Assembly: GCA_019419455.1 (NCBI GenBank)
Contig: DXZW01000013.1
Location: 39,934-103,933, forward strand
DNA length: 64,000 nucleotides
Direction of reading: 5' to 3'
From: Collinsella sp.
GTDB taxonomy: Bacteria > Actinomycetota > Coriobacteriia > Coriobacteriales > Coriobacteriaceae
The position numbers and the translations under genes were made by a program. The notes beneath the pieces are model-generated. The model had not been told where the DNA came from, did not search any database, and saw only the letters and a program-made list of their open reading frames with translations. This document shows, piece after piece, positions 26,151 to 34,378 of the stretch. Numbering within the stretch: position 1 is the first letter of the stretch; each line of letters begins with the position of its first letter.

Positions 26151-26205
26151 GAGCTAAGGCGCCTGAACGCGCCACTACCTTTGATGTTTAGATTGGGAGA
26201 GAGCC

Positions 26206-26970
26206 ATGATAGGGATCGGGATCGATATCGGGTCTACGGCGGCTAAGGCCGCTGTGGTCGACGGGGAGGGTTCGGTGGCGTGGACGTGCGTGCAGCCAAC
26301 CGGGTTCTCCTCGGTCGATGCTTCCGAACGGCTGCGCGAGGCACTGGCAGCGGCCGGCTATGGCGTGACAGCCGACGACGTGCGCGTGATCGCGACTGGC
26401 TACGGCCGTGTCGCCGTGCCCTATGCGCACAAGGTCGTAACCGAGATCACCTGCCACGGCACCGGTGCCGTGCGCCTGTTTGGCGATCACGGCACGGTGA
26501 TTGACGTAGGCGGCCAGGACACCAAGGTCATTCAGCTTAAAAGTGGCCGCGTGGCCAAGTTTGCCATGAACGACAAGTGCGCCGCCGGCACGGGGCGCTT
26601 TTTGGAGATCATGGCCGACCGCCTAGGTATTTCCCAGCAGCAGATGGCCGACCTGGCGCGTTCCGGCGAGCCCACCAAGATCAGCAGCATGTGCACGGTG
26701 TTTGCCGAAAGCGAGGTTATCAGCCTGATCGGTCGCGGTGAGCCGCGCGAGAACATCGCCCGTGGCGTGATCGACAGCGTGGTCTCGCGCGTGGCTACCA
26801 TGGCCGGACAGGCCGCGGGCGCCCCGTACTACCTGACCGGTGGCCTGTGCGAGAACGCCTTCGTGGTGGAGCGGTTGGGCGAGCTACTGGGGTCGCCGGT
26901 GACCACCTCGCCCCAGGCCCGCTTTGCAGGTGCCATCGGCGCGGCGATTCGCGCCGCCGCCTTGGCCTAG
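26206..26970 (+). CDS. acyl-CoA dehydratase activase (HgdC/BadF family)
   Basis: A 254-residue ATPase of the BadF/BadG/BcrA/BcrD family that holds a [4Fe-4S] cluster between two subunits and, with ATP, injects a high-energy electron into its dehydratase partner. The ASKHA-type phosphate motif GIDIGSTAAKAA is at the N-terminus. VIDVGGQDTKVI follows, with the two cluster-ligand cysteines in NDKCAAGTGRF (Cys125) and SSMCTVF (Cys163), matching the family spacing. It follows the two dehydratase paralogues, and the selenium-block glycosyltransferase begins 14 bases after its stop, so the units may be co-transcribed. Confidence 0.92.
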   Translation: MIGIGIDIGSTAAKAAVVDGEGSVAWTCVQPTGFSSVDASERLREALAAAGYGVTADDVRVIATGYGRVAVPYAHKVVTEITCHGTGAVRLFGDHGTVIDVGGQDTKVIQLKSGRVAKFAMNDKCAAGTGRFLEIMADRLGISQQQMADLARSGEPTKISSMCTVFAESEVISLIGRGEPRENIARGVIDSVVSRVATMAGQAAGAPYYLTGGLCENAFVVERLGELLGSPVTTSPQARFAGAIGAAIRAAALA

Positions 26971-26984
26971 GGGTGTACCGCGAC

Positions 26985-28202
26985 ATGCGCATCCTCAATA
27001 TCTCGGCACAAAAACCAGATAGCACCGGCAGCGGCACCTACCTTGCCGCGCTCGTGCGCGAACAGATCGAGACGGGGCATTGCGCCGCCGTGCTTTGCGG
27101 CGCGGCACCGGGTGATACCCAAGGCGAGCTGGACCGGCGTGCTGCCGTGTTTGCCGTACCGTTCGAGTCGCCCGAGCTGCCGTTTCCCATCTGCGGTATG
27201 TCCGATGTCATGCCATATCCCTCCACGCGCTATCGTGACCTGACGCCTTCGATGATCAAGGCGTTTGAGCGCGCATTTGCTGCTGCAATCGATCGGGCGG
27301 TGGCTGAGTTTCGGCCCGATCTGGTGCTCTGCCACCACCTGTATCTGGTGACCGCATTGGCGCGCGAGTGCGTCCGGGGCGTGCCGGTTGTTGCCGTGTG
27401 CCATTCGACCGACCTGCGCCAGCTGCGTTCGCATGCGCTCGAACGCGATCGCATCGTAAGCGCGGTCCGTCGGCTCGATGTCGTCTTTGCGCTCCATGCT
27501 GAGCAGGCTGAGCAGATTGGCCTGGTGTGCGGCGTCGATGCCGATCGCATCCACGTGATTGGGACGGGCTACGACCATCGCGTCTTCTGCCGCGACGCGA
27601 GCGTGGCGAGGCAGCCGGGATCGCTTGTGTACGTGGGCAAGATTTGCTTTAAAAAGGGCGTCGAGTCGCTGGTTCGAGCCGTGTCATTGCCGATTGACGA
27701 TGACGTCCGCCCATCTGGCTTGGTACTTGTGGGCGGCCGCGGGGACGATGCCGAGTACGCGCGTATCGAGCGCTTGACCGCGGCCTCGGATGTGCCGGTG
27801 ACGCTGGCGGGGCGCTTGGATAGCGATGAGCTCGTGCGTGCCTACCGCAGTTCCGACGTCTTTGTGCTGCCTTCGTTTTACGAGGGTCTGCCGCTCGTGA
27901 CGATCGAGGCCCTCGCGTGCGGTTGCAAAGTTGTGGCGACCGATTTGCCCGGCGTTCGTCCCTGGATGGAGGCGATGTTTCCCGGTGCTCCCGTGACGTG
28001 GGTGGCATCGCCGCGTATGACGGATGTCGACACGCCCGTGGCGGCCGACCTTCCGTTGTTTGAGCGCGCGCTGGCAGACGCTATCGCGCAGGCGCTTGCG
28101 GCGCCGCGTTCGACGTTCGAGCCGTCGGCGGTCTCTTGGGAAGCGTGCCTGGCGCGTATACTTAAAGTCGTTGATTTGTTGGAAGGGGGTTCGTATGGCT
28201 AA
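26985..28202 (+). CDS. glycosyltransferase family 4 protein coupled to selD
   Basis: A 405-residue cytoplasmic GT-B glycosyltransferase. The N-terminal domain opens with MRILNISAQKPDSTGSGTYL, where the early glycine-rich loop is typical. The C-terminal domain has YVGKICFKKGVESLVRAV and the sugar-nucleotide-binding SDVFVLPSFYEGLPLVTIEAL with the catalytic E-x7-E pattern. Its stop codon overlaps the selD start by 8 bases, so the two are translationally coupled. Coupling of a glycosyltransferase to SelD recalls SenB, which makes selenosugars from selenophosphate; the similarity is contextual and I cannot confirm family membership. A GTG 12 bases upstream is an alternative start. Confidence 0.82.
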   Translation: MRILNISAQKPDSTGSGTYLAALVREQIETGHCAAVLCGAAPGDTQGELDRRAAVFAVPFESPELPFPICGMSDVMPYPSTRYRDLTPSMIKAFERAFAAAIDRAVAEFRPDLVLCHHLYLVTALARECVRGVPVVAVCHSTDLRQLRSHALERDRIVSAVRRLDVVFALHAEQAEQIGLVCGVDADRIHVIGTGYDHRVFCRDASVARQPGSLVYVGKICFKKGVESLVRAVSLPIDDDVRPSGLVLVGGRGDDAEYARIERLTAASDVPVTLAGRLDSDELVRAYRSSDVFVLPSFYEGLPLVTIEALACGCKVVATDLPGVRPWMEAMFPGAPVTWVASPRMTDVDTPVAADLPLFERALADAIAQALAAPRSTFEPSAVSWEACLARILKVVDLLEGGSYG

Positions 28203-29244
28203 GGACACCATGAAGCTCACGTCCATGACGGCCGCGAGCGGTTGAGCCGCTAAGTTGGCTCCCGGAGCCCTCGCCCAGGTCCTGGGCGACTTACCCAATG
28301 TGCATAACGACAACTTGCTCGTGGGGTTCGATACCTCCGACGATGCGAGCGTCTTCCGCGTAGGGGAGAACCTTGGTCTCGTGCAGTCCATCGACTTCTT
28401 CCCGCCGATGGTCGACGATCCGTTTCTGTTTGGCCAGATTGCCGCGGCAAACTCACTGTCGGACATCTACGCCATGGGCGGGCGGCCGAGCCATGCCATG
28501 AACTTGCTGTGCATCCCGAGCTGTCTGGGCGTTGAGGTTGCCGGTCAGATTCTGGCGGGCGGCGCCGACAAGTGCGTCGAGGCGGGTTGCTCCATCGCGG
28601 GCGGCCACACCATCAACGACGACGAGCCCAAGTACGGTCTGTCCGTGAGCGGTTTTGTACCACTCGACCACATGCTCGCCAACAGCGGTGCGCGCGTGGG
28701 CGATGTCCTGCTGCTGACCAAGGCGATCGGCTCGGGCATCATTACTACGGCCATTAAGGGCGAGCTCATCGAGCAGGACGAGGCCGCAGCCATGTTTGAC
28801 TCGATGCGCACCCTCAACGAGGCTCCGATTCGTCTGGCCGAGGGACTTGAGCTTCACGGCTGCACCGATGTCACGGGCTTTGGTCTGATCGGGCATGCGT
28901 GCGAGATGGCCGAGGGCTCGGGCGTGCAGGTTGAGCTTGCGTCGGGGGCGGTGCCGCTCTTTGACCAGGTGCTCGACATGGCGCGTCTGGGCATTATCCC
29001 CGCGGGCTCCTACCGCAACCAGGACTTCTTTGGTCCACGCGTGGTGGCTGACGATGACCTGGAGCCGGGCATGTTGGATGCGCTGTACGATCCGCAGACT
29101 TCGGGTGGTTTGCTTATTGCGGCGCCCGCGGCGGATGTGGATGAGCTTGCGCGTCGTTTACATGCCGAGGGGCGCGTTGCCGCCACAATCGGCCGCGTGT
29201 GCGAGCCGGTGCCGGGCGGCCCTGCCGTCCGCGTTGTGCATTAA
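28195..29244 (+). CDS. selD: selenide, water dikinase, itself a selenoprotein (Sec17)
   Basis: Makes selenophosphate from selenide and ATP, the donor for Sec-tRNA, selenouridine and Se cofactors. The reading frame is interrupted by a TGA at 28243-28245 (codon 17) in MTAASG-Sec-AAKL, where other SelD proteins have Cys or Sec next to the essential lysine. Beyond it the frame continues with GFDTSDDASVFRV, the GGRPSHAMNLLC segment and TDVTGFGLIGHACEMA. This is readthrough as Sec, not a broken gene: selA, selB and selC are all in the window and hairpins follow the TGA. The product is 349 residues including Sec. It overlaps the upstream glycosyltransferase by 8 bases. Confidence 0.95.
28243..28290 (+). 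promoter_or_regulatory. SECIS-like region of selD
   Basis: Directly after the TGA, GAGCC/GGCTC can pair (28244-28262). Then CGCCCA/TGGGCG forms a stem with a GGTCC loop (28272-28288). A small GGUC-type apical loop is what bacterial SelB recognises, although the second stem lies about 26 bases from the TGA, further than in fdhF. Which hairpin is functional is unclear. Confidence 0.55.
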
Positions 29245-29301
29245 CGACACGTTAATTGAGCTATGTACCGTTCTAAAACGATTTATTCGAAAGGAAAAAC
29301 T

Positions 29302-29928
29302 ATGTCTACCAAAATTGAAGTCAATGCCATGGGCGATGCCTGCCCGCTGCCCGTCGTCAAGACGCTTAAGGCGCTCAAACAGCTTGATGGCGAGGGTGCC
29401 GTGGTGACCTCGGTCGACAACGAGACCGCCGTCAAGAACATTTCCAAGATGGCGCAGGAGAAAGGCTGCACGGCCTCGGTCGAGAAGGTTTCTGACGCCG
29501 AGTGGCACGTGACCGTGGCGACCTCTGGCGCTGTTGCCGTGGCCGATCCCGAGCAGGATGGCGCTGCCTTCTGTGATGCCAGCGCCGGCAAGGGCAAGCT
29601 CGTCATTTCCGTCTACACCGACTGCATGGGCCGCGGCGACGACGAGCTGGGTCACAAGCTCATGAAGGCGTTTATCTTTGCCGTGACGCAGCAGGAGGAG
29701 TTGCCCGCGACCATGCTGTTCTACAACGGTGGCGCCAAGCTCACCGTCGAGGGCTCACCGGTGCTCGACGACCTGAAGGGTCTGGCCGAGCAGGGCGTCG
29801 AGATCCTTACCTGCGGCACCTGCCTTGATCACTATGGCATTAAAGACCAGCTTGCGGTGGGCGAGGTCACCAACATGTACGTGATCGTGGAGAAGATGGA
29901 GCAGGCCGTGCGCGTCGTGCGCCCGTAG
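29302..29928 (+). CDS. yedF: selenium metabolism protein YedF (TusA + DsrE-like domains)
   Basis: A 208-residue two-domain protein that marks selenium-using genomes. The N-terminal TusA-like domain has the active cysteine in MGDACPLPVVKTLKAL, where TusA carries sulfur. The C-terminal DsrE/F-like domain ends with the cysteine pair TCGTCLDHYG. It probably carries selenium (or sulfur) as a persulfide/perselenide toward SelD or a Se-cofactor enzyme, but its biochemical role is not settled. GAAAGGAAAAACT precedes the ATG at 29302. It sits between selD and a DUF3343 gene in the selenium operon. Confidence 0.9.
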   Translation: MSTKIEVNAMGDACPLPVVKTLKALKQLDGEGAVVTSVDNETAVKNISKMAQEKGCTASVEKVSDAEWHVTVATSGAVAVADPEQDGAAFCDASAGKGKLVISVYTDCMGRGDDELGHKLMKAFIFAVTQQEELPATMLFYNGGAKLTVEGSPVLDDLKGLAEQGVEILTCGTCLDHYGIKDQLAVGEVTNMYVIVEKMEQAVRVVRP

Positions 29929-29947
29929 CGTATTGGTTGGAGTTGCC

Positions 29948-30199
29948 ATGAGGGAGAAGCGCCCGGCGCTTGTCATCACGTTTCCCACCACGGCGGCCGC
30001 CATGGGCTGCGAGTCCCTGTGCGTCGAGCGCGGCCTTCCCGGGCGAACGATTCCCGTGCCCGGGGAGGTCGCTGCCGGCTGCGGCTTGGCGTGGAAGGCG
30101 CTGCCTTCGGATGAGGGTCTGCTGCGCGCCGAGCTTGCCGCAGCAGGTGTTCCCACCGAGGGCTATACCGTGATCGATATGTGGGAGGTCGTGCGATGA
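29948..30199 (+). CDS. DUF3343 small protein (putative Se/S carrier)
   Basis: An 83-residue single-domain DUF3343 protein. Members are found almost only with selenium-trait genes and are thought to carry selenium or sulfur. It has the typical short alpha/beta pattern: VITFPTTAAAMGCESLCVERG, then GRTIPVPGEVAAGCGLAWKA, with conserved cysteines in the ESLC and AGCGL positions. TTGGAG precedes the ATG. Its stop overlaps the start of the cysteine-desulfurase-like gene (ATGA), so the two are translationally coupled. A second, longer paralogue with a Cys-rich head lies at 57862-58257. Confidence 0.82.
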   Translation: MREKRPALVITFPTTAAAMGCESLCVERGLPGRTIPVPGEVAAGCGLAWKALPSDEGLLRAELAAAGVPTEGYTVIDMWEVVR

Positions 30200-31335
30200 T
30201 CTATCTGGATAACGCGGCTACGACCATGCACAAGCCGCAGACGGTCATCGATGCCGTGACACAGGCGATGTGCTCGCTCGGCAATGCCGGGCGCGGCGCC
30301 ACGTCGGGTGCCCTCGATGCCGCTCGTACGATTCACGCTTGCCGTGCCAAGCTCGCGCGCCTTTTGGGCTGCCCGAGGGCGGACCATGTGTGCTTTACGC
30401 CCAACTCCACGGCGGCGCTCAACACCGCCATCAACGGGGTGGTGCGCCCCGGCGACCATGTGGTCACAACGGTGCTCGAGCACAACTCCGTGCTGCGTCC
30501 GCTTAACCGCCTGGCGGCAGAGCAGGGTGTGACGGTTGAGCATGCGGGCTGTGATACCAACGGCGTGCTCGACTACGACGAGCTCGAGCGGCTGGTCACG
30601 CCCGGTACGCGTGCTGTGGTGGTGACGCACGCCTCCAACGTGACCGGCAACGCGGTCGACATTGCACGCGTGGCCGCCATGGCCCATGCGGTCGGCGCGC
30701 TTGCGATCGTCGATGCCTCGCAGTCTGCCGGCACGGCGCATATCGATATGCGCGCCATGGGGCTTGACGTCGTGTGCTTTACCGGCCACAAGGGGCTGAT
30801 GGGCCCGCAGGGCACCGGTGGCCTGGCCGTGGCAGAGGGTATTGACGTGGCCCCTTGGGCCATGGGCGGCACGGGCGTGCACAGCTTCGATTCACTGCAG
30901 CCGCTTGAGTGGCCCACGCGTCTTGAGGCGGGCACGCTCAACGGTCACGGCATCGCAGGACTTTCCGCAGGTCTCGACTTTATCGAGGCCCAGGGCGGGG
31001 TCGAGGCGATTGCGGCGCATGAGCGCTCACTTGCAGAGCGTTTCCTCGCCGGTGTTCGCGAAATCCCCGGCATTGTGCTCTACGGTGCGTTTGACCAGCC
31101 CGTGCGCTCGGCGATCGTCTCGCTCAACGTAGCCGATATCGACTCTGCCGAGATCTCGGACGCGCTCATGCAAGGGTGGGGGATTGCGACGCGCTCCGGT
31201 GCCCATTGCGCCCCGCTCATGCACCGTGCGCTGGGGACCGAGCGTCAGGGTGTCGTTCGCTTCTCGTTTGGGTATTTCAACACGACCGAAGAAGTCGACA
31301 CGGCTATCGATGCTCTGCGCGATTTAGCCTGCTAA
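30196..31335 (+). CDS. cysteine desulfurase-like class V aminotransferase (EF2568-type)
   Basis: A 379-residue PLP enzyme of the NifS/SufS family that removes sulfur or selenium from (seleno)cysteine as a persulfide/perselenide. The N-terminal MIYLDNAATTMHKP, the PLP lysine in FTGHKGLMGPQGTGG and the catalytic cysteine in TRSGAHCAPLMHRALG are all present. The wording matches the subfamily named after Enterococcus faecalis EF2568, which belongs to the selenium-dependent molybdenum hydroxylase trait. It is translationally coupled to the DUF3343 gene and ends the selenium operon with a strong terminator. It probably supplies Se for SelD or a labile-Se cofactor. Confidence 0.88.
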   Translation: MIYLDNAATTMHKPQTVIDAVTQAMCSLGNAGRGATSGALDAARTIHACRAKLARLLGCPRADHVCFTPNSTAALNTAINGVVRPGDHVVTTVLEHNSVLRPLNRLAAEQGVTVEHAGCDTNGVLDYDELERLVTPGTRAVVVTHASNVTGNAVDIARVAAMAHAVGALAIVDASQSAGTAHIDMRAMGLDVVCFTGHKGLMGPQGTGGLAVAEGIDVAPWAMGGTGVHSFDSLQPLEWPTRLEAGTLNGHGIAGLSAGLDFIEAQGGVEAIAAHERSLAERFLAGVREIPGIVLYGAFDQPVRSAIVSLNVADIDSAEISDALMQGWGIATRSGAHCAPLMHRALGTERQGVVRFSFGYFNTTEEVDTAIDALRDLAC

Positions 31336-31358
31336 AGCTGCTAGAGCGTATATACTTG

Positions 31359-31388
31359 CGGGACGGGTCTTTTGCCCGTCCCGTTTTT
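31359..31388 (+). terminator. terminator of the selenium operon
   Basis: CGGGACGGG pairs perfectly with CCCGTCCCG across a short T-rich loop and is followed by TTTTTG, between the cysteine-desulfurase-like gene and brnQ. Confidence 0.85.
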
Positions 31389-31411
31389 GTTTCGATTCGA
31401 AAGGTGCTCTC

Positions 31412-32770
31412 ATGGCTTCATCCGCCCCGCGCGGTCTGCGCTCCGACCATGTCGTCACCGTCGGCATTGCGCTGTTCTCGATGCTCTTTGGCGCCGGTAA
31501 CCTCATCATTCCACCGTTGCTGGCACTTCAGGCCGGCACGGCTACGCCGCTTGCCATGATCGGCTTTTTGATTGCCGCTATCGGTTTGCCCGTTATGGGA
31601 TTTATCGCCGTCGCACTCGCCGGCACGGCCCGCGAGCTGGCTGGGCGCGTGCATCCCAAGTTTGGCGAATTCTTCGTTGCGGCGGTCTATCTGGCCATCG
31701 GCCCGTGCCTGGCCATTCCGCGCACAAGCTCTACGGCGTTCGAAATGCTGGTGCCGCTGCTGCCCGAGGGCGTTTCGCTCGGTACGGCACGTCTGGTGTT
31801 TGCCATCGGGTTCTTCGTAGTCGCGTTTGTGCTCACGCTGCGCCCCGGCGTCATCACGCGCGTGCTCGGTCGCATTACGGGCCCTGCGCTCATTGCGCTT
31901 ATCGTGCTGGTCGTGGGTGCTGCCGTGATCTCGCCGCTGGGACCGGCTGCTGCCCCGCAAGCTCCCTATGATGCCGGCGCTGCGGTCCAAGGCTTCTTGA
32001 CCGGCTACCAGACCATGGACCTGCTTGCGTCGCTCGCCTTCGGCATCATCATCGCCGAGACCATTCACGAGCTGGGCGTGACCGACGACAAGCGCGTCGC
32101 TTTTGAAATTTCGCGCTCCGGTGTGATCGCCGGCGTGCTCATGGCCATCATCTATTGCGGCTTGGCCCTTGCCGGTATGCAGCTCGGCACCGTGATGCCC
32201 GACGCCACCAACGGCGCTGCAATCCTTGCTCGCTCGGCCTCCATGCACTTTGGCCTTGCCGGCACGGTTGTGGTATTTGCGATTTTCTTCCTCGCCTGCA
32301 TGAACGTGTGCATCGGCCTCATCAGCTGCTGCTCGCGTTACTTCTGCGAGACGTATGTGGTCGAAGGGGGAGCGGAGGCCTCCGAGGAGGCCATGCGCCG
32401 TCCCTTTGCGATTCTCGCCTTTGTGTTCGCGGCGTTTTCGTGCGTGCTCTCCAACGTGGGCCTCGACGTGATCCTTATGTTCTCGGTGCCCATGCTCAAC
32501 GCCTTGTATCCCGTCGCCATCGTGCTGGTGCTGATGGGTTTGGTACACGGTTTTTGCGACGCGCATCCGCAGGTGTGGGTGTGGGTCGGCGGCGTGGTCG
32601 CCGTGCAGAGTGTGATCACCTCGGTCCGCGATGCGTTCTTTGCGGGCGCGTGGCTGCCGTTTGATGTGCTGCCGCTGGCGGATATCGGTGCCGCGTGGGC
32701 GCTGGTTGCCGTGGTTGCCTTTGTGATCGGCCTGCTCCATAGTCGTTTTGTTGCACATTCGAGGAGCTAA
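31412..32770 (+). CDS. brnQ: branched-chain amino acid carrier (LIVCS family)
   Basis: A 452-residue membrane protein of the BrnQ family, which takes up leucine, isoleucine and valine with Na+ or H+. It starts with the family's typical first helix (VTVGIALFSMLFGAGNLIIP) and has about twelve hydrophobic segments; the AIPRTSSTAFEM motif and FLTGYQTMDLLASLAFG are conserved family positions. GAAAGG lies at proper distance before the ATG. It forms its own unit after the selenium-operon terminator and upstream of two tRNA genes. Confidence 0.9.
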   Translation: MASSAPRGLRSDHVVTVGIALFSMLFGAGNLIIPPLLALQAGTATPLAMIGFLIAAIGLPVMGFIAVALAGTARELAGRVHPKFGEFFVAAVYLAIGPCLAIPRTSSTAFEMLVPLLPEGVSLGTARLVFAIGFFVVAFVLTLRPGVITRVLGRITGPALIALIVLVVGAAVISPLGPAAAPQAPYDAGAAVQGFLTGYQTMDLLASLAFGIIIAETIHELGVTDDKRVAFEISRSGVIAGVLMAIIYCGLALAGMQLGTVMPDATNGAAILARSASMHFGLAGTVVVFAIFFLACMNVCIGLISCCSRYFCETYVVEGGAEASEEAMRRPFAILAFVFAAFSCVLSNVGLDVILMFSVPMLNALYPVAIVLVLMGLVHGFCDAHPQVWVWVGGVVAVQSVITSVRDAFFAGAWLPFDVLPLADIGAAWALVAVVAFVIGLLHSRFVAHSRS

Positions 32771-32861
32771 GGCATCAATGCTTGCACAGGCGGGGAGTCT
32801 CCCCTATAATTTCCTTCGCTTTGGGACACGCAAGGTTTAGACCTTAGCTGCTCAACACCTT

Positions 32862-32938
32862 CGGGACGTGGCGCAGTTTGGTAGCGCGCCTGCTTTGGGA
32901 GCAGGATGTCGCAGGTTCAAATCCTGTCGTCCCGACCA
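32862..32938 (+). tRNA. tRNA-Pro (anticodon TGG)
   Basis: A 77-nt cloverleaf with a 7-bp acceptor stem (CGGGACG / CGTCCCG), encoded CCA end, D-arm GCGCAGTTTGGTAGCGC, anticodon loop TTTGGGA reading TGG, and T-arm GCAGG TTCAAAT CCTGT. Confidence 0.96.
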
Positions 32939-32944
32939 TATCTT

Positions 32945-33018
32945 GCGGGCGTAGTTCAATGGTAGAACCCCAGCCTTCCAAGCTGATGACGCGGGTTCGA
33001 TTCCCGTCGCCCGCTCCA
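32945..33018 (+). tRNA. tRNA-Gly (anticodon TCC)
   Basis: A 74-nt cloverleaf with acceptor stem GCGGGCG / CGCCCGC, encoded CCA, anticodon loop CTTCCAA reading TCC, and T-arm GCGGG TTCGATT CCCGT. It lies 6 bases after tRNA-Pro, so the two are one transcript. Confidence 0.96.
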
Positions 33019-33350
33019 TAAGATAGACGAACGGCTCTGGCTCCATTTGGTGCCAGAGCTGTTTTCATATGCATGCCGGGACCCCACATCCCCTCCTAAG
33101 TTGCGGTGAAATACGGACTGTTTTTCGGCTTTTATGGCCCATGTAGTCCGTATTTCACCGCAACTATTTGTAAGGTTGGATTTTGATGCCGTTGGGAGGG
33201 TCGTAGCGACCGTCTACCGAGAGTGGAAATATTTTTTGAAGCTCTGACCTGCGGCGTCAAGCTTTTGGTCAGCTTTTGGCAAGGCCTGCGGACGGAAGCA
33301 TGCGATAGCGTAATGGTATTCTCTCCGCCGTGGTGGTTATGGGGTTGGCC
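33019..33350. other. intergenic region between tRNA-Gly and the AbiEi-like gene
   Basis: Holds a weak hairpin AGAGCC/GGCTCT just after the tRNA (a likely tRNA terminator around 33031-33064), then a family B palindrome (33098-33165). About 180 bases follow with lower GC than the surroundings and no recognisable gene. Confidence 0.4.
33098..33165. repeat. long palindrome, family B, copy 2
   Basis: AAGTTGCGGTGAAATACGG then ACT is mirrored at 33145-33165. The central base pair of the arm is C-G/G-C swapped relative to copy 1 (ATACGG versus ATAGGG), with the partner changed to match. Confidence 0.85.
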
Positions 33351-34352
33351 ATGCTCGATAAAGGCAAACATTTTCCGCAGTCATATGCAAGGATGCTATT
33401 CTCGGCCGTTGGAATTCATCAAGATGGACAGCTGCTTATAACAATTGATTCTTGGGATGAACGTCGTGCGCGTGAGCTTATGCAGGAAGAGCTCATGCTT
33501 CGTCTTTACAACCACGTGTATGCGGATCCGGTCTATTGGAATAATCTTGGGGTTGAAGATCGCATCTTTCAGCTGGCATCCGCTATTGCGGTCGTTGAAC
33601 CGGATGCTGTGTTTTGCGGATCGACAGCAGCGCTGCTCTACGGCATCGGCTCGGCGTATACGCTTCTGGATAAAGTGCAAGTGTTGCTGCCACGGTCTAC
33701 AAGGCGTGATACGTATGAGTTCGTTGAATACAAGCGCTGGCGCCCGGGCGAAGTGTGGCGGCTTGGTCTGTTTACACTGACGGATCCGTGTCGAACGGTT
33801 GTTGATATCGCGCGATCGAGCGCCTTTCGCTATGCGCTGGGTTATGTCGATGGCTTGGCCCGTGAGTACGATGTCGAACGCGAAGAGCTGCGAGCATATG
33901 CGCAGGCAAATTGTCGAGGGCTGCATGGCATCGCGCGTGCTTTTGACGTTTTTGATTATATGGATGGCAGGTCAGACAACGGCGGCGAGTCTGAGGCGAG
34001 AGCAGCGATGATTCTCGCTGGGGTTGCCGCGCCTGAGCTTCAAGTTGAGATAACGCGACCGGGAAACGCTGGCTATTATCTAGCAGATTATGGCTGGCAG
34101 ATGCCAGACGGCTCATGGACGCTGGCAGAGCTGCATGGGCTAGGCAAGTTTGAAGACGAGGCTCAAAATGATCCAGAGCGGGCGGCGCCAAAAACGTATC
34201 GAGCGGCCCTCATGCGCGACGCGAACCTTCGCGCCATGGGCCACAACATCATTCATTTCAAACTCTCGGACACCTACGACGTAGAATCGTTCGGTGCCAT
34301 GATGCGCGGTTACGGCATTCCGACAACAAAACCCTACGCCGAATCCCGATAG
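33351..34352 (+). CDS. AbiEi-like / Vsr-type nuclease-fold protein
   Basis: A 333-residue protein resembling actinobacterial proteins annotated as type IV antitoxin AbiEi-like with a C-terminal DUF559/Vsr-like domain. Residues 1-200 include FCGSTAALLYGIG and the repeated pattern VRRLGLFTLTDPCRTVVDIAR-like segment, as in AbiEi-like proteins. After GGESEARAAMILAGVAAPEL comes a PD-(D/E)XK-like order of E, D (YLADYGW) and E (LAELHG). GC content is lower than its neighbours, and it lies between two family B palindromes beside tRNA genes and a toxin-antitoxin pair. No clear ribosome-binding site decides between this ATG and a GTG 21 bases upstream. Function is unknown. Confidence 0.65.
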   Translation: MLDKGKHFPQSYARMLFSAVGIHQDGQLLITIDSWDERRARELMQEELMLRLYNHVYADPVYWNNLGVEDRIFQLASAIAVVEPDAVFCGSTAALLYGIGSAYTLLDKVQVLLPRSTRRDTYEFVEYKRWRPGEVWRLGLFTLTDPCRTVVDIARSSAFRYALGYVDGLAREYDVEREELRAYAQANCRGLHGIARAFDVFDYMDGRSDNGGESEARAAMILAGVAAPELQVEITRPGNAGYYLADYGWQMPDGSWTLAELHGLGKFEDEAQNDPERAAPKTYRAALMRDANLRAMGHNIIHFKLSDTYDVESFGAMMRGYGIPTTKPYAESR

Positions 34353-34378
34353 CGAAATCGTTCGCGGTCCACCTTCAA

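Noticed and set aside
28243..28245. In-frame stop in selD as a frameshift or pseudogene
   Set aside because: The TGA lies at the known Cys/Sec position of SelD, and both sides are intact and in the same frame.
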